A stretch of DNA of 49,673 nucleotides from Chlorobiota bacterium (GTDB lineage: Bacteria; Bacteroidota; Bacteroidia; Bacteroidales; JAADJA01), in the NCBI GenBank assembly GCA_013151015.1, contig JAADJA010000059.1, positions 1 through 49,673 of the forward strand, given 5' to 3'. Under the pieces are notes generated by a model. It did not search any database. It was given only the letters and a program-made list of their open reading frames with translations, and had not been told where the DNA came from. The position numbers and the translations under genes are program-made. This document shows, piece after piece, positions 38,731 through 47,649 of the stretch (the stretch's first letter is position 1; the number at the start of each line of letters is the position of its first letter).

Positions 38731-39921
38731 CTACCCTTTAATCGCTTTCACACCCGGTAATTCTTTGCCTTCGATGTATTCAAGCATGGCACCGCCGCCC
38801 GTGGAAACATAACTTACTTTATCTTTCAATTTGTATTTGTTGATGGCCGCCACGGAATCGCCGCCACCAATCAGGGAGAAAGCCCCTTTGCCGGTTGCTT
38901 TTGCAACGGCTTCGGCAATGGCTTTGGTCCCTTCGGCAAAATTGTCCATTTCAAAAACACCCATGGGACCGTTCCAAAGGATGGTATTGGAATTTTCTAT
39001 CACCTCTGTGAATACCTTAATGCTATCGGGGCCAATGTCCAATCCCATCCAGCCATCGGGGATCGTGTTCACGTCCGACAGCATATAGTTGGCGTCATTG
39101 TTGAAATCGTCTGCAATAACTGTATCTGTGGGGATGTAAAGGTTTACGCCAAGGCTTTTTGCTTTTTCGATTGTATTCAAAGCCAAATCAAGCAGGTCAT
39201 CTTCTATCAGTGAATTCCCCACTTTGCCACCCATAGCCTTGATAAACGTGAACATCATCCCACCGCCAACAATGAGGTTGTCAACCTTGTCCATCAGGTT
39301 GTTTATGATTTCGATTTTCCCTGATACCTTTGCCCCGCCAAGGATAGCCGTAAAAGGTTTATGTGCATCGTGCAAGACCTTGTCAATGTTTTTCACCTCA
39401 TTTTCCATAATATACCCGAACAATTTATTTTCGGGAAAAAATTTTGCAATAATGGCCGTGGATGCGTGAGCGCGGTGTGCCGTCCCAAAGGCATCGTTCA
39501 TATACACATCTGCAAGTTTGGAAAGCTTCTCTGCAAAAGCTTCATCCCCCTTGGTTTCTTCTTTGTGAAAACGGAGGTTTTCAAGCAATAAGACTTCCCC
39601 TGGTTGAAGCCTGGCCGCCAAATTCCTTGCAGAATCCCCGATGCAATCATCGGCAAACTCAATATCCAGATCAAGCTGTTCCGACAGATAAGGGATTAAA
39701 TGTTTTAAGGAAAACTTTTCCTCCGGCCCTTCCTTTGGCCTGCCGAGGTGCGACATCAGGATAACAGGTCCGCCGCCCCTCAATACCTTTCTTATGGTAG
39801 GTATAGCGGCATCTATCCGTGTGGGATCTGTAATTTCAAAATTCGCGTTCAGGGGAACGTTAAAATCAACCCTGATGAGCGTTTTTTTATCGGTAAAATC
39901 AAATGTGTCTATATTTTTCAT
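38731..39921 (-). CDS. pgk: Phosphoglycerate kinase
   Basis: 396 aa; [80 protein letters not shown]. Confidence 0.98.
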   Translation of the reverse strand: MKNIDTFDFTDKKTLIRVDFNVPLNANFEITDPTRIDAAIPTIRKVLRGGGPVILMSHLGRPKEGPEEKFSLKHLIPYLSEQLDLDIEFADDCIGDSARNLAARLQPGEVLLLENLRFHKEETKGDEAFAEKLSKLADVYMNDAFGTAHRAHASTAIIAKFFPENKLFGYIMENEVKNIDKVLHDAHKPFTAILGGAKVSGKIEIINNLMDKVDNLIVGGGMMFTFIKAMGGKVGNSLIEDDLLDLALNTIEKAKSLGVNLYIPTDTVIADDFNNDANYMLSDVNTIPDGWMGLDIGPDSIKVFTEVIENSNTILWNGPMGVFEMDNFAEGTKAIAEAVAKATGKGAFSLIGGGDSVAAINKYKLKDKVSYVSTGGGAMLEYIEGKELPGVKAIKG

Positions 39922-39962
39922 AGTTGGAAATATTTTGGTGTTTCTTTGAATTTAAATTGCTT

Positions 39963-39985
39963 CAAAATTACTGAAAATATATTTG
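39963..39985. promoter_or_regulatory. Back-to-back putative -7 boxes for pgk (TAATTTTG, minus, 39963-39970) and methionine aminotransferase (TATATTTG, plus, 39978-39985)
   Basis: Both match TAnnTTTG, separated by 7 bp in the divergent intergenic region. Confidence 0.4.
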
Positions 39986-40034
39986 CGTAATTATATTTCC
40001 TTAATTTTACCGATTCAAATTATTAGCTGATACG

Positions 40035-41192
40035 ATGAAAAAATTTATAGGATCAATTACCTCAAAACTACCCAAACAGGAAACCTCCATTTTTGCTGTT
40101 ATGTCAGGCCTTGCCAATGAATGCGGTGCCATCAACCTTTCACAGGGCTTTCCCGATTTTGAAATTTCCGGGAAACTTATAGCATTGGTAAATAAATACA
40201 TGAAAAAGGGTTTTAACCAATATGCACCCATGCCCGGTGTGCCCGAATTGCGTGAGCAAATTGCCCTGAAGGTGGAAGCAACCTATGGTGCAAAATACGA
40301 TCCCCAGACCGAAATAAATATCACGGCAGGTGCCACACAGGCAATTTTTACGGTTATTTCGGCCCTGATACGGGACGAGGACGAAGTGATTGTATTTGAA
40401 CCGGCCTATGATTCCTATGTGCCCGCCATCAAACTGAACGGTGGGATCATTAAATATGCCGAACTGAAAAACCCTGATTACAGGATTGACTGGCAGGAAG
40501 TTAAAAAGTTGATTACCAATCGCACAAAGATGATTATCATCAATTCGCCACATAATCCTACGGGAAGTGTTTTGAGTGCCGATGACTTGAAAACACTGGA
40601 TAAACTTACGCAGAATACGGATATCATCGTATTGAGCGATGAAGTGTATGAGCATCTGATTTATGATAAGATCCGCCACGAAAGTGTTTGCTATTACCCG
40701 GAACTGGCCAGCCGTTCATTTGTTATCGGTTCATTTGGGAAAACATTTCATGCAACGGGTTGGAAAACCGGTTTTGTGCTTGCCCCTGAGCAATTGATGA
40801 ACGAATTCAGAAAGGCGCACCAGTTTGTGGTTTTTGCCGGCAACACCCCCATCCAACATGCCCTTGCTGAATTTTTGAAAGACAAAGAAAACTACATCCA
40901 CCTCAATGATTTTTACCAAAAGAAAAGGGATTATTTCGTGGATCGGATAAAGGGTTCGCGTTTTAAGGTAATCCCAGCCTATGGAACATATTTTCAATTG
41001 CTTGATTACAGTGCGATCAGCGATGAGGCCGAACTGGATTTTGCCATCCGCATCACGAAAGAAAAAAATCTGGCCACCATTCCCATTTCATCATTTTACC
41101 ATAATAAAATCGACAATAAAGTCCTGCGCCTTTGCTTTGCAAAAAAGGAAGAAACCCTGGACAAAGCTGCCGAAATTTTGAACAAGATATAA
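40035..41192 (+). CDS. Methionine aminotransferase (PLP, YbdL-like)
   Basis: 385 aa; INLSQGFPDFEISGKLIALVNKYMKKGFNQYAPMPGVPELRE; NSPHNPTGSVL; SFGKTFHATGWKTGF. Confidence 0.92.
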   Translation: MKKFIGSITSKLPKQETSIFAVMSGLANECGAINLSQGFPDFEISGKLIALVNKYMKKGFNQYAPMPGVPELREQIALKVEATYGAKYDPQTEINITAGATQAIFTVISALIRDEDEVIVFEPAYDSYVPAIKLNGGIIKYAELKNPDYRIDWQEVKKLITNRTKMIIINSPHNPTGSVLSADDLKTLDKLTQNTDIIVLSDEVYEHLIYDKIRHESVCYYPELASRSFVIGSFGKTFHATGWKTGFVLAPEQLMNEFRKAHQFVVFAGNTPIQHALAEFLKDKENYIHLNDFYQKKRDYFVDRIKGSRFKVIPAYGTYFQLLDYSAISDEAELDFAIRITKEKNLATIPISSFYHNKIDNKVLRLCFAKKEETLDKAAEILNKI

Positions 41193-41257
41193 CTATCCTT
41201 ATTAACAGGGAAAAGAACAAAGCTTTGTTTTCCTCTATGGAAGGAGATCTTTAATAC

Positions 41258-42061
41258 ATGCATTCAAAAAACGACTTAAAAGCAACGCTTATCCAATCCA
41301 ACCTGGTTTGGGAAAATATCGAAGCAAACCTCAAAAACTTTGACTTGAAGATTGCCAATATTGACAATTCCCCTGATCTGATCGTGTTGCCTGAAATGTT
41401 CGCCACCGGCTTTACGATGAACGTGGACAAATGTGCCGAAAATGAAGATGGAAAGGTCGTAAGTTGGTTAATGGAAAAAGCAAAGCAGAAGAATTGTGTG
41501 ATTACAGGGAGTGTGCTGATTGAAGATGAAGGTAAATATTTCAACCGGATGTTTTGGATGAAACCGGATAGCTCTTATGAAACCTATAATAAACGGCATC
41601 TTTTCAGGATGGGCAACGAACATAAAACCATGTCGGCAGGGAAAGAGCGAAAAATCGTTGAATTGAATGGCTGGAAAATCAATCTGCAAATCTGCTACGA
41701 CCTTCGGTTTCCGGTTTGGAGCAAGAATAATTTCAGGGATGGCAAATACGGATATGATGCCCTTTTGTATATCGCCAACTGGCCTGAAATTCGCAGCCAT
41801 GCATACAAATCACTTTTAAAAGCCCGGGCCATCGAAAACCAGTCCTATGTGATTTGGGTAAACCGTGTGGGAAAAGATGGTAAGGATATTTTTCATTCGG
41901 GCGATACAATGATCGTTGATCCCTACGGTGAGATCATTGTGCAGGCGAAAGCGGGAAAAGAACAACCGCTTACCGGATTTCTGTCAAAACAAAAACTGGA
42001 AGATTTCAGGAAGAAGTTTACGGTTGGTATGGATTGGGATGGTTTTGATGTCCAAGTTTAG
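41258..42061 (+). CDS. Nitrilase-superfamily omega-amidase (YafV/Nit2-like)
   Basis: 267 aa; LPEMFATGF (Glu), NKRHLFRMGNEHKTMSAGKER (Lys), QICYDLRFPVWSKN (Cys). Confidence 0.9.
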   Translation: MHSKNDLKATLIQSNLVWENIEANLKNFDLKIANIDNSPDLIVLPEMFATGFTMNVDKCAENEDGKVVSWLMEKAKQKNCVITGSVLIEDEGKYFNRMFWMKPDSSYETYNKRHLFRMGNEHKTMSAGKERKIVELNGWKINLQICYDLRFPVWSKNNFRDGKYGYDALLYIANWPEIRSHAYKSLLKARAIENQSYVIWVNRVGKDGKDIFHSGDTMIVDPYGEIIVQAKAGKEQPLTGFLSKQKLEDFRKKFTVGMDWDGFDVQV

Positions 42062-42103
42062 TAATTGTGATTTGGTTGGTTTGTGCTAAATTGAAGAATC
42101 CGT

Positions 42104-42463
42104 TTATTTAGTTTGTTGGGTTTTTATTCGTAATCTAATTTTTGTCAAGACAGAAAAGTGATTGTTTAGTTTATCAAAATGCTTTTCGATTGTCCTTGTT
42201 GCCAATAAAATTCGATCTTTTCTTGGGATGTCACTTAATCGAATCAATAAAACTCCCTTGTGTTTGAGTTTTAGCCGATGAGTCAATTCTCCAAAGTCTT
42301 TATCTTCAGTTATTAATAGGGAGTTTCTTTTTGTGGCGATTTGTAAAACCTCTGTGTCTTTGATTCCTGAATATTCTTCTGAAATCGAAAAAACGCTTAT
42401 CCCTGCTTGCCTTAAATTATTGATTATCCCAAAATCAACACTTTCATCCGCTACCAATATCAT
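42104..42463 (-). CDS. DUF5615 PIN-like protein (putative toxin)
   Basis: MILVADESVDFGIINNLRQAGISVFSI...LLITEDKDFGEL; PIN-like acidic residues. Start moved from 42475 to the Met before ILVADES. Confidence 0.85.
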   Translation of the reverse strand: MILVADESVDFGIINNLRQAGISVFSISEEYSGIKDTEVLQIATKRNSLLITEDKDFGELTHRLKLKHKGVLLIRLSDIPRKDRILLATRTIEKHFDKLNNHFSVLTKIRLRIKTQQTK

Positions 42464-42464
42464 T

Positions 42465-42698
42465 TCAGGAAGCATTGGAAAAAATCAATTCATTTTTTAT
42501 CGAATCGGCTGCAAATAATAAACAAGCAACAATATCATCAGCAGTTAATCGTGGGTAGGCTTGCAATAAATCCTCTTTGGTATCCCCTGTGGCAATTTTT
42601 TCAAGTATAAGACCAACAGGGATTCTTGTATTGGTAATTACAGGCTTACCAAATAGAATATCAGGGTTGGTTTCGATATGTGATGTCCAATCTATCAT
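42465..42698 (-). CDS. DUF433 protein (putative antitoxin)
   Basis: 77 aa; HIETNPDILFGKPVITNTRIPVGLILEKIATGDTKEDLLQAYPRLTADDI. Confidence 0.9.
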   Translation of the reverse strand: MIDWTSHIETNPDILFGKPVITNTRIPVGLILEKIATGDTKEDLLQAYPRLTADDIVACLLFAADSIKNELIFSNAS

Positions 42699-42939
42699 TA
42701 TACTGCAAAGCTACTAAAAATTTATTGAATCCGAATGAGGATTTTCATGTTTAACCAAGTTTTTTTGAAACGGGAAACTACATAAATAAGTATCCTGATG
42801 GAAACTACATCATGCCAAGTTAAAATATTGAAGAACCAGGTTTTGTGCTTTTTGATAAAACAAAAATTGGCTTTTAAACTATTTATATTGATTATTTAAA
42901 AATAAACCCTTTATTTCGCAACTGATAAACAACAGAATT

Positions 42940-44295
42940 ATGAGAATTATCATTGCAGGGGATGGGGAAGTTGGGTTTCACTTGGCCAAGATGCTACAGG
43001 ACGAAAACCATGATATTACCATCGTTGACCCGCATGAGGACTTGCTGAAAATGCTCGAATCGAGTACCGATATCCTTACGATTACAGGTGATTCCTCCAA
43101 TCCGAAGGTGCTCCAGGAGGCACATATCAACAAAGCCGATTTGTTGATTTCCGTGTTGCACGAACAGGAAACAAACTTGTTGACAGCAGCCGTAGGGAAA
43201 AAACTGGGCGCCAAACGGACCATTGCCCGCGTCAGCAATCCGGCCTATCTTTTTAAATCGAAAAAGGAGTTGTTCCAAAGCCTGGGAATAGATGAGCTGG
43301 TAAGCCCTGAAACCATTGCTGCCGATGATATTATTGATTTGTTGAAACAGGCCGCTGCCACCGAGACTTTTAAGTTTTCACATGGCTTGCTTTCATTGTT
43401 CATGCTCAAGCTTGAAGAAAATGCTTATGTTGTTGGCAAAACGCTCAACCAGATAGCAACAGAGCATCCTGACCTGCAATTCAGGGCAATAGCGATTTAT
43501 CGGGATTCAAAAGCTTTTATTCCCGGTGGCAGCGATGTGTTCAAACCCAATGACCTTGCGTATGTGATTACCAAGCCCGAAGGCATCCCACAATTGATGA
43601 AGCTTGGGGCCAAACAACAAATCCAGGTCAAGGATATTATGATTGTCGGCGGGGGAAGGATCGGCAGGAGAACGGCCAAGAAGCTGGAAAAGAACCAGAA
43701 CATTAAATTAATTGAAAATGATAAGGCCCGATGTGATCTGCTTGCAAACGATTTGGAGAAAACCCTGATCATCAACGGCGATGCAAGGGACATTGATTTG
43801 TTGGAAGCGGAGGATATCGAAAACATGGATGCTTTCATAGCGGTTACCAATAACACCGAAACCAATATAATGACTTGCCTCCATGCCAGGAAACTGGGTG
43901 CAAAGAAAACCATCGCTCTTGTTGAAATCATTGATTATATCGACATTGCCCAAAGTGTGGGGATCGATACCATTATTAACAAAAAACTGATTACTGCAAG
44001 TTATATTTCACGTTTTACGCACAGTGCCGAAGTGACCATGCTAAAATGCCTTAGCGGGATAGATGCCGAGGTTATCGAATTGGTGGCCCAGCCAAAATCG
44101 CCGGTTACCAAAAAGGCCATTAAAGACCTTCATATTCCCGAGGGTAGTTTTATTGGCGGGATTTTGCGGGGCAAACAGGCGTTTATCGCAACGGGTGATT
44201 TTCAAATCAATGAAAATGACAAAGTCGTTGTATTTGCTTTTCCAAAAGCCATATCAAAAGTCGAGAAATTGTTTAAGCCCAAAACCTGGTTTTAA
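42940..44295 (+). CDS. trkA: Trk potassium uptake regulator TrkA
   Basis: 451 aa; two RCK units: MRIIIAGDGEVGFHLAKML and IMIVGGGRIGRRTAKKLEKN. Confidence 0.95.
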   Translation: MRIIIAGDGEVGFHLAKMLQDENHDITIVDPHEDLLKMLESSTDILTITGDSSNPKVLQEAHINKADLLISVLHEQETNLLTAAVGKKLGAKRTIARVSNPAYLFKSKKELFQSLGIDELVSPETIAADDIIDLLKQAAATETFKFSHGLLSLFMLKLEENAYVVGKTLNQIATEHPDLQFRAIAIYRDSKAFIPGGSDVFKPNDLAYVITKPEGIPQLMKLGAKQQIQVKDIMIVGGGRIGRRTAKKLEKNQNIKLIENDKARCDLLANDLEKTLIINGDARDIDLLEAEDIENMDAFIAVTNNTETNIMTCLHARKLGAKKTIALVEIIDYIDIAQSVGIDTIINKKLITASYISRFTHSAEVTMLKCLSGIDAEVIELVAQPKSPVTKKAIKDLHIPEGSFIGGILRGKQAFIATGDFQINENDKVVVFAFPKAISKVEKLFKPKTWF

Positions 44296-44300
44296 GGATT

Positions 44301-45764
44301 ATGAGCTTGTTACCAAAAATAAACTGGAAAATTATTTTCCAAATCCTCGGTTTTCTTTTGATCATCGAAGGGTTTTTCATGTTCCTTGGTATCCCGTTTT
44401 CGCTGTATTATTGTGGCAACAGGTGTTTTAGCCTTTTGTACAGTGGTCTGATAACCACGGTAAGTGGTTTTGCGATTTGGTTCAGTACCCGAAAAGCCAG
44501 TCAGCAAATAGGGAAAAGGGAAGGCTATATTATTGTTTCCACAACATGGATCGTTATTTCGGTTTTTGGCACAATCCCTTATTTGATCAGTGGGGCGATA
44601 CCCAATATCACTGATGCTTTTTTTGAGACCATGTCAGGGTTTACCACTACCGGGGCCTCAATCCTTACCGATATTGAATCGGTTCCCAAAGGGATTTTAT
44701 TTTGGCGGAGCGTTACCCACTGGATCGGTGGTATGGGGATAATTGTCCTTTCGGTTGCCATCTTGCCACTTCTCGGTATCGGGGGAATGCAGTTGTTTGT
44801 GGCGGAAATGCCCGGGATTACGCCCGATAAGCTGCATCCACGGATAACCTACACAGCAAAGCGCCTTTGGTTTATCTATGTTTTGTTGACCCTTGCGCAA
44901 ACCGGTTTCCTGATGTTTGGCGGGATGGATCTGTTCGATTCCCTTTGTCATTCCTTTGCGACCATGGCCACGGGTGGCTTTTCCACCCAAAATGCTTCTG
45001 TCGCTAATTATTCGCCTTACATTCAATACGTCATCATTGTGTTTATGATCCTGGCCGGCACCAACTTTACATTGCATTATTTTGCCCTGCATGGAAAATT
45101 TAGGGCGGTTTGGCGTAATGAAGAATACCGTAATTATATCCTGTTTACCTTTGTTTTTACAATCGTCATTACAATTTTACTGGTTATTGAAGGCAATACG
45201 GGCGATATTGAAAAAACGTTCAGGGATGCAATGTTCCAGATCGTTTCCATTGTGACCACCACGGGATTTGTTTCCTCTGATTATTTGTTGTGGCCGTCAC
45301 ACATCTGGATATTCTTGTTCTTGCTGATGTTCATTGGTGGAAGTGCCGGTTCAACGGGAGGTGGGATCAAGGTTGCCCGACAAATAATCCTGATTAAAAG
45401 CAGTGCGCTCGAATTTAAGAAAATGATCCATCCAAGGGCAGTTATTCCTTTGCGCTTCAATGGCAAAACGGTCTCACCGGAGATTATCCACCTTGTGATG
45501 TCGTTCTTCCTCCTTTACCTGATGACCTTTTTCTTTGGTACTTTTATCATGACTTTCCTTGGCCTTGATTTCGAATCGGCCGTAGGGGCGACCATTGCGA
45601 CGCTTGGGAATATCGGCCCCGGGATCGGTGATGTGGGGCCCGTTGAAAATTATGCCTGGATTCCTCCTTCGGGAAAATGGTTTCTCTCCTTCCTGATGCT
45701 CCTTGGCCGTCTCGAACTGTTTACCGTCCTTATTATTTTCACCCCTACTTTCTGGAGGAAATAA
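44301..45764 (+). CDS. trkH: Trk potassium transporter membrane subunit TrkH
   Basis: 487 aa; FFETMSGFTTTGASILTDIE, FATMATGGFSTQN, GGSAGSTGGGIKV. Confidence 0.95.
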   Translation: MSLLPKINWKIIFQILGFLLIIEGFFMFLGIPFSLYYCGNRCFSLLYSGLITTVSGFAIWFSTRKASQQIGKREGYIIVSTTWIVISVFGTIPYLISGAIPNITDAFFETMSGFTTTGASILTDIESVPKGILFWRSVTHWIGGMGIIVLSVAILPLLGIGGMQLFVAEMPGITPDKLHPRITYTAKRLWFIYVLLTLAQTGFLMFGGMDLFDSLCHSFATMATGGFSTQNASVANYSPYIQYVIIVFMILAGTNFTLHYFALHGKFRAVWRNEEYRNYILFTFVFTIVITILLVIEGNTGDIEKTFRDAMFQIVSIVTTTGFVSSDYLLWPSHIWIFLFLLMFIGGSAGSTGGGIKVARQIILIKSSALEFKKMIHPRAVIPLRFNGKTVSPEIIHLVMSFFLLYLMTFFFGTFIMTFLGLDFESAVGATIATLGNIGPGIGDVGPVENYAWIPPSGKWFLSFLMLLGRLELFTVLIIFTPTFWRK

Positions 45765-45774
45765 TAATATAGAG

Positions 45775-45946
45775 CGTCATTGCGAAATTGAAACCCGTCA
45801 TTGCGAACAAAGCATCGGCAGGTGCAAGGGAGTGAAGCAATCTGCCTGCTGTTAAGGCTGCTGCTGGTTGATTGATTGCCTTGGGTCTGCCTTTCATAGC
45901 AAACGGATTGCTTCCGCATTGCTTTCCTAAATGCTTCGCAATGACG
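45775..45946. mobile_element. Putative MITE-like palindromic element (cgtcattgcgaa...ttcgcaatgacg)
   Basis: 12-bp perfect inverted repeats at 45775-45786 and 45935-45946, extra direct copy at 45796-45807; internal gaagcaatct/ggattgcttc. Confidence 0.65.
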
Positions 45947-45967
45947 TTCGCAACTTAAATGGCACCC

Positions 45968-46957
45968 CTATACAACCATCAAATTGCACCCACGGATATC
46001 CGAATTGTCAAAGCGGCCCAAAATCTCAAACCCCTCACCGGACAATTTCCGGCCAAGGTCCATGGTAGCAATAAATGAACATGAATGGATGTTGGCAAGG
46101 TCAATAATATTGATCCCTCCCGTTTTGCCATTTTTGAGCAAGCTTTTCGGGTCGTTCATGTCCCTGATCAGGATTTCCATCCAGGGTGGGCTTTTGAAAA
46201 TGCCATTTCCATTGGAATATGCCTGCGACAATAATTCCGTCATGCCGTATTCCGAATGGATGTTTTCAAGATGGAATTGCCTGCAGAGGATTTCATGCAG
46301 TTCTTCCCTTATCATCTCTTTGCGGCGGCCTTTCATCCCTCCGGTTTCCATTAGGATGGTTTCGCCGTGAAATGGAAAAGAATACTTATCTGCAAACTCA
46401 AGCAAAGCAAAACTAACCCCGATCAACAATGTTTTTTTATCGGATTTGATTTTCAAGCGGTTTGCAAGTTCCCCGTAATTGTCCAGGAAAAAATCATTTT
46501 GTTCGTCGCCTGATTGATCCATCAGTTTCTTCACCATATAAATCAATGAAGAACCATCCCTTTCGAGATAGGAAGGGAGCAGGGCAAAAATCCTAAAGCC
46601 CTTTGGATGCCCATAAAAATATTCAAAGCCTTGACGGAAACTATCTTCATACAGTTTAGGGTCAACGATATAGTGTTTGCTCCTTTCCATACCGCTTGTG
46701 CCGCTGCTTGAAAATGTTTGCCTTTCCTCTTTTGCCCCTGAAATAATTTTATGCGATTTGAAAAAACCAATGGGCAAAAATGGGATTTCCTGAATTGTTT
46801 GGATATCTTCGGGGTTCTTCGTTTGAAAATCCACAAACTGGTGGTAAACCGGATTTTCAGCATATTGATAATGAAATATTTTCAAAGCAAGGGCGTTAAA
46901 TTCAACAGGCGTACTTATCCTGAAGATTTGTTTTGAAATATTTCTGATATCAGGCAT
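45968..46957 (-). CDS. LuxE-like acyl-protein synthetase family protein
   Basis: 329 aa; QEIPFLPIGFFKSHKI, TFSSSGTSGMERSKHYI, IHSEYGMTELLSQAYS. Confidence 0.8.
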   Translation of the reverse strand: MPDIRNISKQIFRISTPVEFNALALKIFHYQYAENPVYHQFVDFQTKNPEDIQTIQEIPFLPIGFFKSHKIISGAKEERQTFSSSGTSGMERSKHYIVDPKLYEDSFRQGFEYFYGHPKGFRIFALLPSYLERDGSSLIYMVKKLMDQSGDEQNDFFLDNYGELANRLKIKSDKKTLLIGVSFALLEFADKYSFPFHGETILMETGGMKGRRKEMIREELHEILCRQFHLENIHSEYGMTELLSQAYSNGNGIFKSPPWMEILIRDMNDPKSLLKNGKTGGINIIDLANIHSCSFIATMDLGRKLSGEGFEILGRFDNSDIRGCNLMVV

Positions 46958-46965
46958 GGAATCAT

Positions 46966-46973
46966 TAATTTTG
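46966..46973 (+). promoter_or_regulatory. Putative -7 box (TAATTTTG)
   Basis: Matches TAnnTTTG upstream of the 47008 ORF. Confidence 0.35.
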
Positions 46974-47007
46974 CCTACAATATTAAAAATAAAAAAGTAC
47001 TTTTACA

Positions 47008-47544
47008 TTGAAAATTAAATCCGTGGGGAAAATTCTTAAATATCTGATCGTTGTCACCCTTGTGTTGGTGGTTGTGGATTCCTGCAAAAAGGCCGAGACT
47101 TATCCGATTATACCAGAGATAAAGTTTGAAAGCTATTTGCGGCTTTATAATCCCACGCTGAATGTTTATGACCGTGGCGTCCTGAAAATTTCTTTTACGG
47201 ATGGCGATGGCGATATCGGGTTGCGCCAGGATCAAACGGCGCCCCCCTACGATTATAATTTTTTTATTAGCTATTTCGAGATACAATATGGGGATACGGT
47301 GCGTGTTTACCCTATTATCATAGATCCGGGCACGGGCGAAGTTGACACGCTTACTTTTAACCAACGGATTCCATACCTCACGCCTTTTGGCACCATAAAG
47401 TCCATTCAGGGCGAGATCGAAGATACTCTTCAGGCCTACAATTTCAATTCGGCTTTTGATACCATCATGTTCAAGGCCTATATTGTCGATCGGATGTTGC
47501 ACGAAAGCAATACCGTTACAACACCTTTGATTGTCCGTAGATAA
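47008..47544 (+). CDS. Hypothetical lipoprotein-like protein (TTG start)
   Basis: 178 aa; IVVTLVLVVVDSCKKAETYPIIPEIKFESYLRLYN...ISFTDGDGDIGL. Confidence 0.7.
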   Translation: MKIKSVGKILKYLIVVTLVLVVVDSCKKAETYPIIPEIKFESYLRLYNPTLNVYDRGVLKISFTDGDGDIGLRQDQTAPPYDYNFFISYFEIQYGDTVRVYPIIIDPGTGEVDTLTFNQRIPYLTPFGTIKSIQGEIEDTLQAYNFNSAFDTIMFKAYIVDRMLHESNTVTTPLIVRR

Positions 47545-47623
47545 TCGTCATGTTATTTTTGGCTCCACCGTATTTTTTTCCTGATTAGTTCAACTAAGAT
47601 TAATGACCTTCCATGATTTAATA

Positions 47624-47631
47624 TATTTTTG
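47624..47631 (+). promoter_or_regulatory. Putative -7 box (TATTTTTG) upstream of the ABC-F gene
   Basis: Matches TAnnTTTG; 18 nt before ATG 47650. Confidence 0.4.
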
Positions 47632-47649
47632 CCGTTTAATTTAGTTTTA

